Part shown: positions 5,372 through 7,669 of the stretch, piece after piece
Numbering within the stretch: position 1 is the first letter of the stretch
Layout: each line of letters begins with the position of its first letter
Assembly: GCA_937873245.1 (NCBI GenBank)
Contig: CALMVY010000083.1
Location: forward strand, 1-7,669
DNA length: 7,669 bases
Source of the DNA: an uncultured Arthrobacter sp.
Lineage (GTDB): Bacteria; Actinomycetota; Actinomycetes; Actinomycetales; Micrococcaceae
Direction: 5' to 3'
Position numbers and translations under genes: made by a program
The notes under the pieces: model-generated
Databases searched by the model: none
What the model was told of the DNA's origin: nothing
What the model saw: only the letters and a program-made list of their open reading frames with translations

Positions 5372-6625
5372 ATGACCACCACAACACTTCCGGCGCGGTC
5401 GCTCACCGGCAGGCGCTGGTCGCGGCGGCTGCTGCTGATGGGGCCAGCGTTCGTTGCCGCCATCGCTTATGTGGACCCGGGAAACGTCGCCGCGAATCTG
5501 ACGGCCGGGGCGAATTTCGGGTACCTGCTCGTCTGGGTTCTCGTCGTCGCCAACGCCATGGCGGTCCTGGTGCAGTACCAGTCGGCCAAGCTTGGACTGG
5601 CTACCGGGCTCAGCCTCCCTGAGATCCTTGGAAAGCGGCTTGGCACTCGGCGCCGGCGGCTGTACTGGGTGCAGGCCGAGGTCGTCGCCGGGGCCACGGA
5701 CATGGCAGAAGTCATCGGCGGCGCCGTCGCCCTCAACCTGCTCTTTGGACTCCCCCTGCTGGCCGGCGGGATCATCATCGGCCTGGCATCCATGCTGCTG
5801 CTGGCCTTGCAGTCATACCGGGGCCAGAAGTCCTTTGAGTACGCCATCCTGATCCTCCTGGGGGTCATCGCCGTCGGATTCGTCTCAGGGCTCTTCGTCA
5901 GTCCCCCTGATGCCGGAAGCGCCCTGACAGGCCTGCTGCCCCGCTTCGAGGGAACCGAGACGGTACTGCTCGCTGCCAGCATGCTCGGTGCCACTGTGAT
6001 GCCGCATGCCATTTACCTGCACTCAGCCCTCGCCCGGGACCGGCACGGTTTTTCCCGGGACCCGGCCGTGCGGACGCGGCTGATACGGGCCACCCGCTTC
6101 GACGTCGCCGGCGCCCTGATGCTGGCCGGTGTCGTGAACATCGCCATGCTTCTGCTGGCGGCTTCCAGTTTGCGGGGCACCGAGGGAACAGACACCATCG
6201 CCGGGGCCCACGCTGCCGTCACGACCGCGCTGGGTCCGGTGATCGGCGTTGTCTTCGCCATCGGACTGCTGGCCTCAGGCCTGGCCTCCACCTCCGTCGG
6301 CTGTTACGCCGGCGCCACCATCATGGGTGGACTGCTGAAGATCAGGGTGCCGCTGCTGACCCGGCGCGTGATCACGCTGATCCCCGCCCTGGCCATCCTC
6401 GCCGCGGGTATCGAACCGACCCTCGCCCTGGTTCTGAGCCAGGTCCTGCTCAGCTTCGGCATACCGTTCGCTCTGATTCCGCTGATCCGGCTCACGGGCA
6501 AACGTGAAATCATGGGCATTCATACCGACTCCAAGGCCCTCCAGATCGCCGGATGGACCAGCGCAACGCTCATCGTCGGACTCAATTGTGTGCTGATATT
6601 TCTAACCTTCACGGGGCAGTCCTGA
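5372..6625 (+). CDS. mntH: Nramp-family proton-coupled divalent metal importer (Mn2+/Fe2+)
   Basis: A 417-residue inner-membrane symporter with about eleven helices, of normal MntH length. The two unwound metal-binding helices are visible: YVDPGNVAANLTAG (33-46) with D35 and N38, and LGATVMPHAIYLHSAL (205-220) with A207, metal-coordinating M210 and conserved H212. The conserved helix-3 stretch TDMAEVIGGAVALNLLFG (109-126) is also intact. The N-terminus is basic (RRWSRRLL), placing it in the cytoplasm. A good AAGGAA site precedes the ATG. It follows lspA by 80 nt on the same strand and may be read partly from the cadA operon or from its own promoter. Nramp proteins take up Mn2+ and also let in Cd2+, Co2+ and Fe2+, so its place beside a cadmium-type exporter is notable. 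It could restore manganese after metal stress, or simply be a neighbour. Confidence 0.95.
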   Translation: MTTTTLPARSLTGRRWSRRLLLMGPAFVAAIAYVDPGNVAANLTAGANFGYLLVWVLVVANAMAVLVQYQSAKLGLATGLSLPEILGKRLGTRRRRLYWVQAEVVAGATDMAEVIGGAVALNLLFGLPLLAGGIIIGLASMLLLALQSYRGQKSFEYAILILLGVIAVGFVSGLFVSPPDAGSALTGLLPRFEGTETVLLAASMLGATVMPHAIYLHSALARDRHGFSRDPAVRTRLIRATRFDVAGALMLAGVVNIAMLLLAASSLRGTEGTDTIAGAHAAVTTALGPVIGVVFAIGLLASGLASTSVGCYAGATIMGGLLKIRVPLLTRRVITLIPALAILAAGIEPTLALVLSQVLLSFGIPFALIPLIRLTGKREIMGIHTDSKALQIAGWTSATLIVGLNCVLIFLTFTGQS

Positions 6626-6980
6626 CACCACGCCGGGAATGAGAACGCCCCTGGCCGCTAGGTCTCCTGGTCCGGCTGACCCGATCCCGAGGCGTCGGCC
6701 GTCGAAGTGCAGGACGGGCGGTCTGGCGGCACCCACCTGGCCTTCGGTACAACCTCGTCCCGCCCTTCACCCGGCCCAAGGCGCGACACGTAGCGCGCGG
6801 CGCCCGGCCGGCGTCGGACATCCGGCATGGGACTACACGCCGATCTGTCGAGGCTCTCGCTCCGCTGCTTTGCCCGGCGGACTTGCTGCCACGGCCTCCC
6901 GGCAGCCTGGTCTGGACCAGCCTTCTGGACGGCAGCCGAACAGGAGGCGGGAGACCGCGAGGTAATTTAGGGGCCAGGGG
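6626..6980. other. Gene-free stretch between mntH and the NlpC/P60 terminator
   Basis: About 355 nt with no convincing gene. The frames open on either strand (6639-6965 on +, 6609-7001 on -) translate to Arg/Pro/Ala-rich peptides with no recognisable domain or ribosome site. A short inverted repeat, CTGGTC (6907-6912) and GACCAG (6915-6920), is present but not clearly functional. No tRNA, transposase remnant or terminator for mntH could be made out before 6981. Confidence 0.5.
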
Positions 6981-7017
6981 CCCGCGTGTTGCCGCCCTCA
7001 AGGCGGCAACACGCGGG
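6981..7017 (-). terminator. Strong 16-bp hairpin, terminator of the NlpC/P60 gene (possibly bidirectional)
   Basis: CCCGCGTGTTGCCGCC (6981-6996) and GGCGGCAACACGCGGG (7002-7017) form a perfect 16-bp stem with a 5-nt loop. It starts 12 nt after the NlpC/P60 stop on the - strand. No T tract follows on either strand, as is common for actinobacterial terminators. It would also stop any read-through from mntH. Confidence 0.8.
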
Positions 7018-7029
7018 ACCCTGCCCTGC

Positions 7030-7669
7030 CTAGGCTCCTGCGCGGACGAAGGTGACGGGGCCGGCGGCAGTCAGCCACGACATCGGATGAACCACGGTCT
7101 GGTTTGTGCCATTCATCCCCGAGCTGAGGACCTGACCGTTCCCGACGTAGATTCCGACGTGGCCGGGCTGGACGACCATGTCGCCCGGCGCCGGGGCGCC
7201 CACGACCTTGCCGTACTTCATGAACGCCATTGGGCCGATGTCACCGACAGGGATGCCGGCCGCTCCCAGGGCCTTTTCCACCAGACGCGTGCAGTCCTGG
7301 GTAATACCCAACTGTGCGTACGCAGACGAAAGCATGATCGCGTTGACTCCGCCAGCCACCTGCGGAGCAGCAGCGGGAGCCGGGGCGGCCTTGGGCGCAA
7401 CGGTGATCCGGGCCTTCGCCGCCGGCGCCTGGACAGGCGCTGTCCGCTGGGGCACTTCGACAGTCGCCGCAGCCTTTTCGATGACCGGTGCGGGGGCAGT
7501 GGTGACCGCTGGGCGATCGAAGGAGATTTTGACGTTCGAGTCCGCCATAAGCGGTGCGGACGCCCTCTGGCTTCCCGTTTCCAGCGTTGAGGCTGGAGCC
7601 GTATCGCGCTGGAGCGGTGCCTCGGCTGCGTTGGCGGCGATGCCGCCGGTCAACACCAGGCCTGAAGCG
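7030..7669 (-). CDS. Secreted NlpC/P60 (C40) peptidoglycan endopeptidase, 5' part outside the window
   Basis: The C-terminal about 213 residues of a cell-wall hydrolase that cuts stem-peptide bonds in peptidoglycan. A GTG at 7656 is in frame, but the frame stays open to the edge (ASGLVLTGG...), and this stretch reads as the end of a signal peptide with AANA-A as a cleavage region, so the true start lies beyond 7669. A long Ala/Pro-rich linker follows (about residues 12-104 counted from 7656). The NlpC/P60 domain covers the last 100: QDCTRLVEKAL has the nucleophile C122 (codon 7291-7293), APAPGDMVV is the usual PGD turn, and GHVGIYVGNGQ has H166. The third catalytic residue is less clear, N185 or H190 being candidates. 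The domain resembles known Arthrobacter proteins with QDCT-type active sites. It is unrelated to the metal genes and probably marks the neighbouring housekeeping region. Confidence 0.85.
   Translation of the reverse strand, partial: ASGLVLTGGIAANAAEAPLQRDTAPASTLETGSQRASAPLMADSNVKISFDRPAVTTAPAPVIEKAAATVEVPQRTAPVQAPAAKARITVAPKAAPAPAAAPQVAGGVNAIMLSSAYAQLGITQDCTRLVEKALGAAGIPVGDIGPMAFMKYGKVVGAPAPGDMVVQPGHVGIYVGNGQVLSSGMNGTNQTVVHPMSWLTAAGPVTFVRAGA

Noticed and set aside
6907..6920. Short inverted repeat CTGGTC-TG-GACCAG
   Set aside because: Six-bp arms in GC-rich noncoding DNA are expected by chance, and no promoter or gene start is nearby.
6639..6965. 108-codon + strand frame after mntH
   Set aside because: No Shine-Dalgarno, Pro/Arg/Ala-rich composition, no family resemblance; all frames here look equally non-coding.
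6883..7590. 235-codon + strand frame opposite the NlpC/P60 gene
   Set aside because: Antisense shadow of a gene with signal peptide end, linker and catalytic Cys/His motifs on the - strand.

Overview
The window is high-GC DNA that looks like a chromosomal or plasmid-borne metal-handling locus of an actinobacterium, most likely an Arthrobacter-like member of the Micrococcaceae. This rests on base composition and G/C-rich third codon positions, on a CmtR-type regulator paired with a CtpG/CadA-like ATPase, and on the truncated NlpC/P60 protein at the right edge, whose signal-peptide end (ASGLVLTGG...AANA) is a type I know from Arthrobacter cell-wall hydrolases. No transposase, tRNA, rRNA, CRISPR array or origin was seen.

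Layout, left to right: (1) a + strand ZIP-like eight-helix membrane protein (107-826), preceded by a clear inverted repeat. (2) Convergent to it, a - strand pair: ccdA (1527-2276), then a TlpA-like thioredoxin-fold lipoprotein (883-1509). CcdA would carry electrons across the membrane to the CxxC lipoprotein. (3) Divergent from ccdA, a tightly coupled + strand operon: a CmtR-type ArsR repressor (2444-2830), a P1B heavy-metal ATPase (2827-4779) and the signal peptidase II gene lspA (4776-5291). Both junctions are 4-nt ATGA overlaps. (4) After an 80-nt gap, an Nramp divalent-metal/proton symporter, mntH (5372-6625). (5) About 350 nt with no convincing gene, then a perfect 16-bp hairpin that should end the - strand NlpC/P60 gene (7030 to beyond the right edge).

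Proposed working: Cd(II) or Pb(II) entering the cell binds the three cysteines of the CmtR-like repressor. This frees an operator that overlaps the arsR -10 region and start codon, and the ATPase then exports the metal. The divergent CcdA/TlpA pair could repair or maintain extracytoplasmic thiols attacked by such metals. The operon's own LspA could process lipoproteins made under metal stress, including the TlpA-like lipoprotein next door. The ZIP-like protein and MntH share a TGCCTAA element upstream and may answer to a separate metal sensor. The gene functions come from family motifs visible in the sequence; the joint role is inference.
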